Source of the DNA: Phytobacter ursingii
GTDB taxonomy: Bacteria; Pseudomonadota; Gammaproteobacteria; Enterobacterales; Enterobacteriaceae
Length of the DNA: 64,000 nucleotides
Direction of reading: 5' to 3'
Assembly (NCBI GenBank): GCA_901456055.1
Contig: CABDWT010000002.1
Location: 744,001-808,000 of the forward strand
Both the position numbers and the translations under genes were made by a program. Of the stretch, positions 19,151-27,014 are shown piece after piece; the first letter of the stretch is position 1, and each line of letters starts with the position of its first letter. Below the pieces are notes generated by a model. It saw only the letters and a program-made list of their open reading frames with translations. It was not told the origin of the DNA and made no database searches.

Positions 19151-20267
19151 GTTCCGCACTCCCTTGTTCGGTCATATAGCCCTTGCCTGCACGAATGGCG
19201 GCAAGCGGCGTGAGTAACTGGTCGGTCTGCAGCGTGTCATTCTCCGCGTCACGAAAAAGCACGGGCTGACGGCGCAGGTCGAAAATGGTCAGGTCGGCGT
19301 CATAGCCGACGGCAAGCCGGCCTTTTCGGCGCAAACGCAGGCCGTCGGCGGCATGGTCGGTCACACAGGCAATCACCTGCGGCAGCGACATACCAATAGC
19401 CAGGAATTTGGACATCACTTTCGCCAGCGAGAAGACCGGGCCGTTGATCCGATTGCGGCAGTAGATATCCGAACTGATGGTTTGCGGCAGGATGCCAAGA
19501 GCAATAGCCTGCTTCGCGACGGCAAAGCTGAAACTGGCGCTACCGTGCCCGATATCCAGACGCACGCCACGCGAAATGGCACGCATAATAGAGGCTCGCA
19601 GTTCGCCGGACGGCGTCAGAATGCGGTTAGGCTTGCCGTTATAGCAGTGGGTGATGATGTCGCCAGAGGTCAGCAGGTCGGCAATCTCATCCAGATCCGG
19701 TGGGTTGTTGCCGATATGAACCATTAACGGCAGGTCGCCGTTCTCTTGCTGGATCGCTTTGGCGCGCTCCAGTGGCTTAATGCCATTCTCGCCGACCACG
19801 CTGCTGCTCATACGCGCTTTCAGGCCGACGATAAAATCCGGATGGCGTTTCACCGCCTCGCGCGCAGCCTCGGCGTCAATATTCGCCATGTTCGCCAGTT
19901 CGTTTTGCGCGATCAGCCCAACGCGCGAGATATTGAGCAGCGCATAGACCTCGGTCACGGCCTTGCGGGTTAGGGCATAAAAGTCATCAATGTCGTCCGC
20001 GCCCGTACTCCCTGCATCGATTACCGTGGTCACCCCCGTCGCGATACCGACGCTGTCAGGCTGGTCATTGTAAAGCGGTGATTTGGAGTAACAATGGACG
20101 TGAGAATCAATCCAGCCCGCACTCACGTAATGCTCACCGCCTAAATCGACGGTTTTGGCCGCCGGGCCGCTAATGTCGCCCAGCGCCGCGATTTTACCGT
20201 TTTCGATGGCGATATCCGTCACCGTGTCATCCACCAGACGCGCCCGGCGCAGGAGTAAATCAAACAT
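19134..20267 (-). CDS. Amidohydrolase/deacetylase-like protein (COG3964, EF_0837 type)
   Basis: A 377-residue member of the amidohydrolase superfamily often misannotated as dihydroorotase. All metal ligands are visible: HxH in DSHVHC (H56, H58), the carboxylated lysine K150 in VGLKARMSSS, H184 in MVHIGN, H207 in THCYNG and the catalytic D267 in SSDIY. From memory, characterised COG3964 enzymes hydrolyse acetyl-(R)-mandelate and similar acetylated hydroxy acids, with unknown natural substrates. It is cytosolic, with no signal peptide. In this operon it sits just before the lyase and aldolase, so it probably removes an acyl group from the imported compound. The exact substrate is not known. Confidence 0.85.
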   Translation of the reverse strand: MFDLLLRRARLVDDTVTDIAIENGKIAALGDISGPAAKTVDLGGEHYVSAGWIDSHVHCYSKSPLYNDQPDSVGIATGVTTVIDAGSTGADDIDDFYALTRKAVTEVYALLNISRVGLIAQNELANMANIDAEAAREAVKRHPDFIVGLKARMSSSVVGENGIKPLERAKAIQQENGDLPLMVHIGNNPPDLDEIADLLTSGDIITHCYNGKPNRILTPSGELRASIMRAISRGVRLDIGHGSASFSFAVAKQAIALGILPQTISSDIYCRNRINGPVFSLAKVMSKFLAIGMSLPQVIACVTDHAADGLRLRRKGRLAVGYDADLTIFDLRRQPVLFRDAENDTLQTDQLLTPLAAIRAGKGYMTEQGSAEHVFDL

Positions 20268-20309
20268 GCAAATCTCCAGTGATAGCGGGCGCTTACGCGC
20301 CCGGTCAGA

Positions 20310-20954
20310 TCAAAGTGCAATCGGGAAGAGGGAGCCCAGCAGCATCGCCCCGAGGATGGCGCCCCCGGTAATCGGTTTTTGCCAGAGATAGAACAGCAAC
20401 GCGCCAATCAACGAGCCGATGCCGATAGGAATCGACGCGGTCATCGCGCTGAGGATAATCAACGGCCCCAGGAAACGGCCGGAAGCATTGCCCGCCCCCA
20501 TCATCACATCCGCCCCGTAGGTGGAGTCGCTCTGGTTAATGGTGAACTTACGCGCCAGGATAATGATGTAACCAATCGCCAGACCAATCACCAGGCCGGT
20601 CGCCAGTGAAGCGATAAAGTTGGTCACCGGGAACATAATCCCCGCCCCCAGCAACAGCGCCGGAACGCCAAGGCCCACGCCGGTTTGAATCGCCCCGCCG
20701 ATGTCCAGAATGCCCACCAGCGAACCTTCGATAATGCGGGCGAACAGGAAGCTCGCGCCAAAGGCGGCTACCGCGCCGTATGCACCGGTATCAATACCCG
20801 ATTTCAGCATCGCCACGAACGCCACTTCGTTAAAGGCACCGATGCCGTAGAGGTAGTACATATGTGTCCCGGCGAACACGCCGGAAGAGAGCAGACCGAC
20901 AAAAATCGGGAATGACCAGTCTGCGTACCAAAAACCTTTATTCTGTTCCATCAT
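20310..20954 (-). CDS. DUF4310 membrane protein, putative transport component
   Basis: A 214-residue, glycine-rich inner-membrane protein with about six hydrophobic segments (for example FIVFGLLSSG-like residues 17-35 and LGVPALLLGAGIMFPVTNF near 110). It belongs to the DUF4310 family (EF_0833 type), which occurs next to DUF4311 and DUF4312. Function is not established. Two small polytopic proteins encoded side by side, together with cytosolic enzymes, suggest a two-subunit permease. The start MMEQNKGFWYADWS has AAGGAACG upstream. It begins 6 bp after the DUF4311 stop codon and is followed by the amidohydrolase after 42 bp. Confidence 0.82.
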   Translation of the reverse strand: MMEQNKGFWYADWSFPIFVGLLSSGVFAGTHMYYLYGIGAFNEVAFVAMLKSGIDTGAYGAVAAFGASFLFARIIEGSLVGILDIGGAIQTGVGLGVPALLLGAGIMFPVTNFIASLATGLVIGLAIGYIIILARKFTINQSDSTYGADVMMGAGNASGRFLGPLIILSAMTASIPIGIGSLIGALLFYLWQKPITGGAILGAMLLGSLFPIAL

Positions 20955-20960
20955 CGTTCC

Positions 20961-21737
20961 TTACTTGCCGCTGAGCGAGTTATGGATGAGCTCCAGCCAG
21001 TTCGGCGCGCTCAGGTGGAAGGACTGGATCATTTTCAGATCGAAGCCACGGAAGAAGGCGCTCAGGACAAACAGGGCCACAATGGCGCTCATCATCACTT
21101 TGGTGACACGATGCCAGCCACTCTCTTCCACACCCTTACCAATCAGAATGCCCAGTACCAGGCCTGGCACGGCATTACCCATGATGAGCTGTGCCGCCCC
21201 GCCGAAGACGGTGGCCCAGAAGCCGGATTTTTTACCCGCGTCGATCGCCGCCAGCCAGAAAATCACTGGCATGACCGTGTTGACCAGCAGGTTCGCCGCA
21301 GGCACCAGAACTTTCACCGCCGTCACCTGCAGTGCCGCCGGAACGGAGGAGGCTGTCAGGTTAAGGAAGGTCACCACGATCATGCCGATCAAGCCACAGG
21401 CGATGGCCATCTTTTTCGGATCGTGGAGGGTTTCGCCGACGTTGCGGTTTTTCACCATCAATGCCGCCGCGCCCCAGTTCGGGATAATGCGATGATCAAC
21501 ATCCTGGGTGAAGGAACCCGCCGCAACGGACGAGGCCCAGGCATTGAAGAAGAAGCCTAAACCAAAGGAGAAGTGAGAGGCTGGATCCCCTTCGCAGGAG
21601 TTCAGCTCACCGAGTGTACGAAATGCGCCCATCCCTTGCGTGGTCGGCGCATGAAACATGCGTGCAGCCCCAGCGCCTACCCCGACGCCCACAAGGCCGC
21701 CGATGATGAGCGATTTTATTAGTATGATTAAGAACAT
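20961..21737 (-). CDS. DUF4311 membrane protein, putative transport component
   Basis: A 258-residue inner-membrane protein with six or seven hydrophobic segments, including an N-terminal glycine-rich helix (LIIGGLVGVGVGAGAARMF) and LILGILIGKG-like stretches in the C-terminal half. It belongs to DUF4311 (EF_0832 type). An extended soluble loop (about residues 40-105) carries GELNSCEGDPASHF, whose polar residues could be a substrate site. No catalytic motif is recognised. It is always clustered with DUF4310 and is probably its partner in the membrane. The start ATG at 21737 has only a weak ribosome site, so coupling to the DUF4312 gene 22 bp upstream is likely. Confidence 0.82.
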   Translation of the reverse strand: MFLIILIKSLIIGGLVGVGVGAGAARMFHAPTTQGMGAFRTLGELNSCEGDPASHFSFGLGFFFNAWASSVAAGSFTQDVDHRIIPNWGAAALMVKNRNVGETLHDPKKMAIACGLIGMIVVTFLNLTASSVPAALQVTAVKVLVPAANLLVNTVMPVIFWLAAIDAGKKSGFWATVFGGAAQLIMGNAVPGLVLGILIGKGVEESGWHRVTKVMMSAIVALFVLSAFFRGFDLKMIQSFHLSAPNWLELIHNSLSGK

Positions 21738-21759
21738 CAGTCTGCCCTTTTAGTCAGAA

Positions 21760-22059
21760 TCAGCGTTGCGTGACGAAATCCACTTTGTCGAGATTGATGG
21801 CGGTCACGTTGACGGTGACATCCAGCTCCACGCTGTACGTCCGTCTTTCGCGGCGCAGAAAGAAGAATAAAAAAGCTTCTTTCCGCGTCGTTTCATGCGC
21901 ATGAACAACCTGCACATCCTGTGGCTCTATGCGCAGTAAAATGTGCGGCGACGCTTTCATCACCGCGGCCTGAACATGGTTCAGCGCATCGGAAAACGCG
22001 CGTGCTTTCGCCTCGCCTTTCCCTTTAACCCTGACCGTGGTGGTGAACTGTTCTTTCAT
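21760..22059 (-). CDS. DUF4312 small cytosolic protein
   Basis: A 99-residue protein of the DUF4312 family (EF_0831 type), with no known function. The N-terminus (MKEQFTTTVRVKGKGEAKARAF) looks like a beta-strand then helix, and a basic loop (RRERRTYSVELDVTVNV) follows. It has no signal or membrane segment. The ATG at 22059 starts 2 nt after the SFCGS stop codon, so the two are translationally coupled; an upstream in-frame start would overlap that gene. A soluble companion of the two membrane proteins seems likely. Confidence 0.82.
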   Translation of the reverse strand: MKEQFTTTVRVKGKGEAKARAFSDALNHVQAAVMKASPHILLRIEPQDVQVVHAHETTRKEAFLFFFLRRERRTYSVELDVTVNVTAINLDKVDFVTQR

Positions 22060-22061
22060 GG

Positions 22062-22424
22062 TTACGCGCCGTATTTCTTCTGCCACGCCTGCACCAGGCG
22101 CTCGCCTAACTCTTCTTTATCCATAAAGCCGAAACCCAGCACATTGCAGCCTTCGTTGATGGCGGTCACGCCCTCTTCAACTGAGCGCATGCCGTATTTG
22201 GCTTTATAGCCGTGTTTGTTTTGCGCGGTGATAGCGCCCGCGCCGCCGCTGCCGCAAAACGAGATGCCGAAGGTCGCGTTTTCCGCTTTCATCACATCGC
22301 CCAGCTTCATATCTGCCGCCACGCCCGGTACCACCACGGCGCGACCACCGGCTTTCTCAACACCTGCCGCCACTTTCTGGCCTTTCCCCAGACGGTCGCC
22401 AATCACTACGGTAATTTGTTCCAT
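22062..22424 (-). CDS. Glycine-rich SFCGS-motif protein (EF_0830 type)
   Basis: A 120-residue cytosolic protein with the near-invariant SFCGS motif at residues 55-59 (Cys57). It starts MEQITVVIGDRLGKGQKVAAG, alpha/beta in character, and has further glycine-rich stretches (GSGGAGAITAQNKHGYKAKYG). Its function is unknown in the family. One conserved cysteine in a small alpha/beta protein next to PRD proteins recalls PTS EIIB phosphocysteines, but that is only a hypothesis. The ATG at 22424 has AAGGAG upstream, formed partly by the stop codon of the PRD gene. An in-frame start at 22571 would overlap that gene and is rejected. Confidence 0.85.
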   Translation of the reverse strand: MEQITVVIGDRLGKGQKVAAGVEKAGGRAVVVPGVAADMKLGDVMKAENATFGISFCGSGGAGAITAQNKHGYKAKYGMRSVEEGVTAINEGCNVLGFGFMDKEELGERLVQAWQKKYGA

Positions 22425-22434
22425 TGTTCGCTCC

Positions 22435-22755
22435 TTACAGGTTGTCTTTTGCCACTTCGAAGTGCACCGACAGTAGCCAGGCTTCTTCTTCCGGGAGGTT
22501 GCCAAATTGCGCCACGACATCGCGGGCAAGTTGCATTGATTCAGGCGAGATTTCGTCAAACAGGCTGGCATCCACCTCCGGTAGCGGCTCGCCAGTCACC
22601 GACCGGTGCGCCATCGCGCGGACATGCGAGGTCAACATCTGCTGCTGCACCGCGTTAGGCGTGATGTTGTGGTGGCTCAGCAAGGTGTATACCTGCGTGA
22701 GCATATGCCCGGCCAGGCTTGCCGTTTGTTCCGCCCCGTCTCCAGCGTCGTTCAT
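22435..22755 (-). CDS. Free-standing PRD (PTS regulation domain) protein, EF_0829 type
   Basis: A 106-residue protein that is essentially one PRD without DNA-binding or enzymatic parts. Both histidines typical of PRDs are present: LTSHVRAMAHRS and, near the end, WLLSVHFEV. It is the first gene of the cluster. The ATG at 22755 has GGAG five nt upstream; a GTG at 22773 is in frame but less likely. PRDs are phosphorylated on histidine by HPr or EIIB proteins, so this small protein may be a phosphoryl carrier or a sensor for the transporter. Its stop codon TAA overlaps the ribosome site of the next gene. Confidence 0.82.
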   Translation of the reverse strand: MNDAGDGAEQTASLAGHMLTQVYTLLSHHNITPNAVQQQMLTSHVRAMAHRSVTGEPLPEVDASLFDEISPESMQLARDVVAQFGNLPEEEAWLLSVHFEVAKDNL

Positions 22756-22840
22756 TACCGCTCCGTTTTTCACTCGTCTTACCCCATTAATGGCCTGGAA
22801 TAAAACTAACGTTGCAGGTTAAGAGTTTGTAGCGAGGAGT

Positions 22841-22929
22841 TTTCCACTTTGAAGTGGAAAGCCGGGAGACTTTAGTGATCTGCGCCACATTACTGCACCC
22901 CTGCGGGGCTTTTCACTGTGCAGTGGTCA
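22841..22929 (-). promoter_or_regulatory. Regulatory region of the cluster: two related palindromes and a CRP-like site
   Basis: Site 1 (22841-22860), TTTCCACTTTGAAGTGGAAA, is a 9-bp inverted repeat around TG. Site 2 (22910-22929), TTTTCACTGTGCAGTGGTCA, matches it at 15 of 20 positions and has the inner palindrome CACTG-TG-CAGTG. Between them AGTGA-TCTGCG-CCACA (22874-22889) matches the CRP core at 8 of 10 positions. All lie upstream of the first gene, which starts at 22755. I infer they bind the cluster regulator (15279-17189) and CRP; no strong -35 is seen downstream, as expected for an activated promoter. Confidence 0.6.
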
Positions 22930-23034
22930 CATCTTTGACGGAAAAATGCGGAAAAACGGGAGGCTGGGAGAATAAAAAAACGATCAAGGTGAAGGGAAAA
23001 GTGTGACGTGATAAGGGTTCCTTATGAAAAAGAG

Positions 23035-23925
23035 TTAAAGAGGCGTTTTAATCGCCTGCAAAAAGTAGTCGGTAAACGAAGAGACGATCGGCAACAGCGG
23101 CCTGATCGGTAAGCGCAATAAATGCATTGGCCGCGGTGGCGGCAGGTAGTCTGGCAGCACGGGACACAGACGGCCTTCGTCGATGTCCTGCTGTAACGTC
23201 AGAACGGAGTGCTGCACGATCCCCAGCCCGGACAGCGCCGCCTGGCGTATCGCTTCACCAGAATCGACCATCAGACGCGGCGTGACAGCGATCTCCAGCC
23301 TCCCGGAGGGACCTTCCAGTTGCCAGCAATGATCCGAGCGCCACTGGCTGAAACTGATGCAATGATGCTGCCTCAGATCCTGCGGCGTAAGCGGCGTGCC
23401 GTGGCGTTGCAGGTATTCGGGGGAGGCAGCAAGGATCATACGATACGGCGGAAGCGGAATGGCGACGATCCCGTCGTCGTTGATATTGCCAATGCGGACC
23501 GCCAACTGGAAGCGCTCCTCAATCAGATCCACTTTCCGATCAGTCAGCACCATTTCAGCATCGACCCCAGGATAGCGCTGCAAAAAACGCGACAGAATAG
23601 GGGTGAGAACGCGCTGACCATAGGTCACCGGCGCGCTGATACGCAGCATGCCCGCGACAGGGTCATAGAGGTGGTTTGCCAGCCCGTCCGCCTCGCGAAT
23701 GGTGGCAAGGATCTGTAGCCCATACTGGTAAAAACGCTGGCCGGCATCTGTCAGCCCCTGACGCCGGGTGGTCCGGTGAATCAACTGGCAACCCGTTCTG
23801 GCCTCCAGCTCGCGCACATGTTTCCCTACCATCGCCGGGGTGATGCCAAGCTCTTCCGCCGCGGCGGTGAAACTGCCGCAGGTCACCGTGCGGACAAAAG
23901 ACTCAACGCATTTTAAGTAATCCAT
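23035..23925 (-). CDS. LysR-family transcriptional regulator
   Basis: A 296-residue LysR regulator. The N-terminal winged helix is typical (SFTAAAEELGITPAMVGKHVRELEARTGCQLIHRTTR), followed by a substrate-binding domain of the CrgA-like subgroup. It is divergent from the quinone oxidoreductase gene at 24039, with a 113-bp shared promoter region, so it most likely controls that gene and itself. The inducer is unknown. It also lies upstream of the SFCGS cluster in the same direction, 279 bp away, but has no obvious role there. Confidence 0.9.
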   Translation of the reverse strand: MDYLKCVESFVRTVTCGSFTAAAEELGITPAMVGKHVRELEARTGCQLIHRTTRRQGLTDAGQRFYQYGLQILATIREADGLANHLYDPVAGMLRISAPVTYGQRVLTPILSRFLQRYPGVDAEMVLTDRKVDLIEERFQLAVRIGNINDDGIVAIPLPPYRMILAASPEYLQRHGTPLTPQDLRQHHCISFSQWRSDHCWQLEGPSGRLEIAVTPRLMVDSGEAIRQAALSGLGIVQHSVLTLQQDIDEGRLCPVLPDYLPPPRPMHLLRLPIRPLLPIVSSFTDYFLQAIKTPL

Positions 23926-24038
23926 TCACACCCTCCATTCTAAACTTTGGCTATCAAATCTAAATAACGGAGCCCTCTTTATCCACCCATGGCAGAGAGG
24001 AATAATCGTCATATTACCCTCTATTAGGTCATTTTATT

Positions 24039-24983
24039 ATGCAATCACTGGTTTTTGATGAGTTTGGCTCTGCCGACGTGTTGTACCTGCAAGAGCGCGC
24101 CACTCCCTCGCCAGGGCAAGGCGACATTCTGGTTGAAATCTCCGCTGCCGGGCTTAACTTTGCCGATGTCTACCGACGACAGGGGCGCTATCCCCTTGCC
24201 GGCGACGCCCCCTGGACAGCGGGCTATGAAGGGGCCGGACGGGTGGTGCAGGTCGGAGCGGGGGTCAGTGGCTGGCAGCCTGGGGATCGTATCGGCTTTA
24301 CCGATGTGCCGCTGGCACATGCCAGCCACGTTCTCGTACCGCAAACCCATGCCATTCACCTTCCCGACTGGCTTAGCGAGGAACAGGCCGCCGCCGTGCT
24401 GTTGCAAGGGTTGACCGCTGATTACCTGATCCACGATGTCCTGCCGGTTTTACCGGGGATGCGCGTTGCCGTGCTGGCGGCTGCCGGTGGTGTTGGACGG
24501 CTACTGACGCGCATGCTCGTCCACCGGGGCATTCACGTGCTTGCTGTCGCATCAAGCCAGCAGAAGCAGGCCATCTGCCTTGCCCACGGGGCGGAAATGG
24601 CGGTGGGTTATGACAACTGGCAGAAACAGGCCACAGGCTGCGATATCGTTTTTGACTCCGTTGGCAGCACGCTGTTGCAGAGCCTGGAAGCCCTCAAAGA
24701 AGGCGGTCGCGTGGTGCTGTTTGGGATGTCAGGAGGGAAAATTCCGGCGGTGGATCCTGCCGATTTCCTGCTGAAATCCTCCGGGGTTCTGGGAGCCGAC
24801 CTGTGGACCTATTTAACCTCGCGTGAGCAACGACAATTGCGGGCGGATCGCCTGTTCGGGCTTATCAAGGACGGACATGTCTCCCTGCCAGAGATCACCG
24901 CGTTTTCACTTAATGAAGGGGCAGACGCACATCGTTTGCTCGAAAACCGGGCGTTTAGCGGGAAGATCGTACTTGTCCCGTAG
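24039..24983 (+). CDS. Zinc-independent quinone oxidoreductase/MDR-family reductase
   Basis: A 314-residue medium-chain reductase. It has the GroES-like N-terminal half (GLNFADVYRRQGRYPL; GYEGAGRVVQVGAGV) and a Rossmann half with AAAGGVGRLL as the NADPH-binding loop. The structural and catalytic zinc cysteines of alcohol dehydrogenases are absent, as in quinone oxidoreductases (QOR, ~325 aa). It probably reduces quinones or enals with NADPH. The start MQSLVFDEFGSADVL is family-like. It is paired with the divergent LysR gene and ends before a bidirectional terminator. Confidence 0.88.
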   Translation: MQSLVFDEFGSADVLYLQERATPSPGQGDILVEISAAGLNFADVYRRQGRYPLAGDAPWTAGYEGAGRVVQVGAGVSGWQPGDRIGFTDVPLAHASHVLVPQTHAIHLPDWLSEEQAAAVLLQGLTADYLIHDVLPVLPGMRVAVLAAAGGVGRLLTRMLVHRGIHVLAVASSQQKQAICLAHGAEMAVGYDNWQKQATGCDIVFDSVGSTLLQSLEALKEGGRVVLFGMSGGKIPAVDPADFLLKSSGVLGADLWTYLTSREQRQLRADRLFGLIKDGHVSLPEITAFSLNEGADAHRLLENRAFSGKIVLVP

Positions 24984-24992
24984 AGGGAAGGA

Positions 24993-25017
24993 AAGCGGGG
25001 CCAGTGCCCCGCTTCGG
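24993..25017. terminator. Bidirectional terminator between the oxidoreductase gene and cybC
   Basis: The stem AAGCGGGG / CCCCGCTT (24993-25014) around a short loop separates two convergent genes. Flanking runs are short, so it depends mainly on the GC stem. Confidence 0.6.
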
Positions 25018-25022
25018 GATAA

Positions 25023-25412
25023 TTAGCGGAACTTCTTGTGGTTGCTGTTGCGGGTGGCTTTGAAATCTTCAGCCGCCGCTTTTGCTTCTTTTACTTTGCC
25101 TTCGTTGGCGAGTTTGAGTGCGCCATCGATTTGCCCAATCAGCGTCTCCATGCCCTGACGATAATCTTTCATTTCAGGGCTGTCGGGCGCTTTACCTTCC
25201 AGCTTCGGCGGGGTCGCTTTCTGCGCATCCTGTGCTGCGGTACGCATTTTGGTTAATGCATCTTTGATGGTCGCTGCATCATCTGCTTTTTCGACCACTT
25301 TAAGATTGTCATTCAGGATGCCCATGTCATCTTCAAGATCGGCGGCGAACACCTGTGCCGAACTCAGGACAAGGGTAGAGACAGCTAACATCGCCAGCAG
25401 TTTTTTCCGCAT
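25023..25412 (-). CDS. cybC: Soluble cytochrome b562
   Basis: A 129-residue precursor of periplasmic cytochrome b562. The signal peptide ([23 protein letters not shown]) is cleaved before ADLEDDM. The mature four-helix bundle keeps both haem ligands: Met7 (ADLEDDM) and the C-terminal His in NSNHKKFR. Its exact role is unclear; it is an electron carrier. In E. coli cybC adjoins nrdG, so the 13.8 kb between 11.2 and 25.0 kb is extra here. It has an AGGAAG ribosome site and a separate promoter region containing an ERIC. Confidence 0.96.
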   Translation of the reverse strand: MRKKLLAMLAVSTLVLSSAQVFAADLEDDMGILNDNLKVVEKADDAATIKDALTKMRTAAQDAQKATPPKLEGKAPDSPEMKDYRQGMETLIGQIDGALKLANEGKVKEAKAAAEDFKATRNSNHKKFR

Positions 25413-25449
25413 TGCTCACTTCCTTTTTTATTATTAAAAAAGCCAAACC

Positions 25450-25565
25450 CTGAATAATTCGAGTTCCAGGCAGGCGGCCAACACGTAAATTCCAGCCACT
25501 TACCCATGTAAGCGACTGGGGTAAGCACGTGCAGCCAACGCACCTGCAACCAGAAATATGACGGG
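25450..25565. repeat. ERIC element between cybC and pmbA
   Basis: The core CCACTTACCCATGTAAGCGAC then TGGGGTAAGCACGTGCAGCC matches the ERIC pattern (the first part is quoted in halves: CCACTTACC and CATGTAAGCGAC). It ends with the typical ATGACGGGCA next to the pmbA stop codon. Confidence 0.8.
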
Positions 25566-25567
25566 CA

Positions 25568-26920
25568 TTACTGACCGGCGATTTTCATCTCCGGTAACAA
25601 CACTGAACCACACTGGATATTACTACGTGTTTCGATATCGTCAGCAATCGTAACGATATTACGCCACATATCTTTCAGATTTCCTGCAATGGTGATCTCA
25701 CTTACCGGATACTGAATTTCACCATTTTCCACCCAGAAACCCGCCGCACCACGGGAATAGTCGCCTGTGATGCCGCTAACGCCCTGCCCCATCAGTTCGG
25801 TAACAACCAGACCCGTACCCATCTGCCTGAGCAGTTGCTCAAAACTCAGGCCGCGCCCGGCGATCCGCCAGTTGTGGATCCCGCCCGCGTGCCCGGTGCT
25901 TTTCAGCCCCAGTTTACGTGCAGAGTAGTTAGTCAGCAGCCACTGCGTTAAAACGCCCTCTTTGATGATATCGCGACGTTCTGTACGCACCCCTTCACTG
26001 TCGAACGGCGTGGACGCCAGCCCTTTCAGCAAATGCGGATGTTCTTCAATGGTCAGCCATTCCGGCAGAATTTGCTTACCCAGCGAGTCGAGCAGGAAGG
26101 TGGATTTGCGATACACCGACCCACCTGCAATCGCCCCAACCAGATGGCCGAACAGGCCGGTCGCCACTTCATGACCAAAAATGACCGGCGCTTTCATTGT
26201 CGAGAGTTTACGCGGAGCAAGGCGCGACAGCGTACGGCGCGCGCACTCTTCGCCCACCCATTCAGGGCTTTGCAAATCGCGAATATCACGGCTAATGGTG
26301 TAAGCGTAATCGCGCTCCATATCCCCGTTCTCTTCGGCGATAACGCAGCTTGAGAGCGAATGACGCGTGGAGGCATAGCCCTGCAGCATACCGTGGCTGT
26401 TGCCGAAGACTTTAATACCGTAGTGACTATTGAAACTGCCGCCTTCGGTGTTGTTAATGCGTTTGTCCGCTTTCAGCGCCGCCTGCTCTGCGCGCGAGGC
26501 CAGTTCGATAGCTTCATCCGGGGTGACTTCCGCCGGGTGAAAGAGATCCAGATCCGGTGCGTCAAAGGCCAGCAGCTCTTTATCCGCCACCCCGGCACAG
26601 GGATCCGGCGAGGTGTAGCGAGCAATATCCAGCGCCGCCTGCACGGTGCGGGCAATGGCATCCGGACTTAAATCGGTAGACGACGCGCTGCCCTTACGGT
26701 TTTGATGATAAACCGTAATCCCTAACGCCCCGTCGCTGTTAAATTCTACGTTCTCCACTTCACCGTAGCGTGTGCTGACGCTGATGCCGGTGGTCTTGCT
26801 GACAGACACTTCCGCACCATCCGCTTTTCCGGAGGCCAACTCCAGCGCGGTAGAAACCGCTTCTTCCAGTGCTTTGCGTTGTTGTGCAACTTGTGTGATT
26901 ACTTTCATCGCCAATGCCAT
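25568..26920 (-). CDS. pmbA: Metalloprotease-related protein TldE/PmbA
   Basis: A 450-residue protein with exactly the E. coli PmbA length and start ([11 protein letters not shown]). Together with TldD it forms a peptidase complex that matures microcin B17 and degrades unfolded CcdA antitoxin. PmbA itself lacks the metal-binding HExxxH motif of TldD, as here. The ATG at 26920 is the family start; the frame stays open far upstream on the antisense strand of yjgA, but that is chance. It is divergent from yjgA, with about 95 bp between starts. Confidence 0.97.
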   Translation of the reverse strand: MALAMKVITQVAQQRKALEEAVSTALELASGKADGAEVSVSKTTGISVSTRYGEVENVEFNSDGALGITVYHQNRKGSASSTDLSPDAIARTVQAALDIARYTSPDPCAGVADKELLAFDAPDLDLFHPAEVTPDEAIELASRAEQAALKADKRINNTEGGSFNSHYGIKVFGNSHGMLQGYASTRHSLSSCVIAEENGDMERDYAYTISRDIRDLQSPEWVGEECARRTLSRLAPRKLSTMKAPVIFGHEVATGLFGHLVGAIAGGSVYRKSTFLLDSLGKQILPEWLTIEEHPHLLKGLASTPFDSEGVRTERRDIIKEGVLTQWLLTNYSARKLGLKSTGHAGGIHNWRIAGRGLSFEQLLRQMGTGLVVTELMGQGVSGITGDYSRGAAGFWVENGEIQYPVSEITIAGNLKDMWRNIVTIADDIETRSNIQCGSVLLPEMKIAGQ

Positions 26921-27014
26921 AATTAGAGGAGAGAATCTTTGAAGTCTAACAGAGAACCGTTTTTCAGTGCGCCCCTTAACTGGTAACATTAGCCTCTTTT
27001 TTGAGGAACCTGAG

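Noticed and set aside
17295-22755. Calling the cluster the dga (D-glucosaminate) PTS operon
   Set aside because: The enzymes resemble DgaE and DgaF, but the mannose-family PTS genes dgaABCD are absent and unrelated transport-like genes are present instead.
22892-22913. CCCC-tgc-GGGG hairpin with CTTTT as a plus-strand terminator
   Set aside because: There is no plus-strand gene upstream; the stem is only four pairs and overlaps the second palindrome region.
22914-22929. A CRP site overlapping the second palindrome (TGTGC...TCACA)
   Set aside because: The two halves are one base too close (5 instead of 6 bp between them); the site at 22874-22889 fits better.
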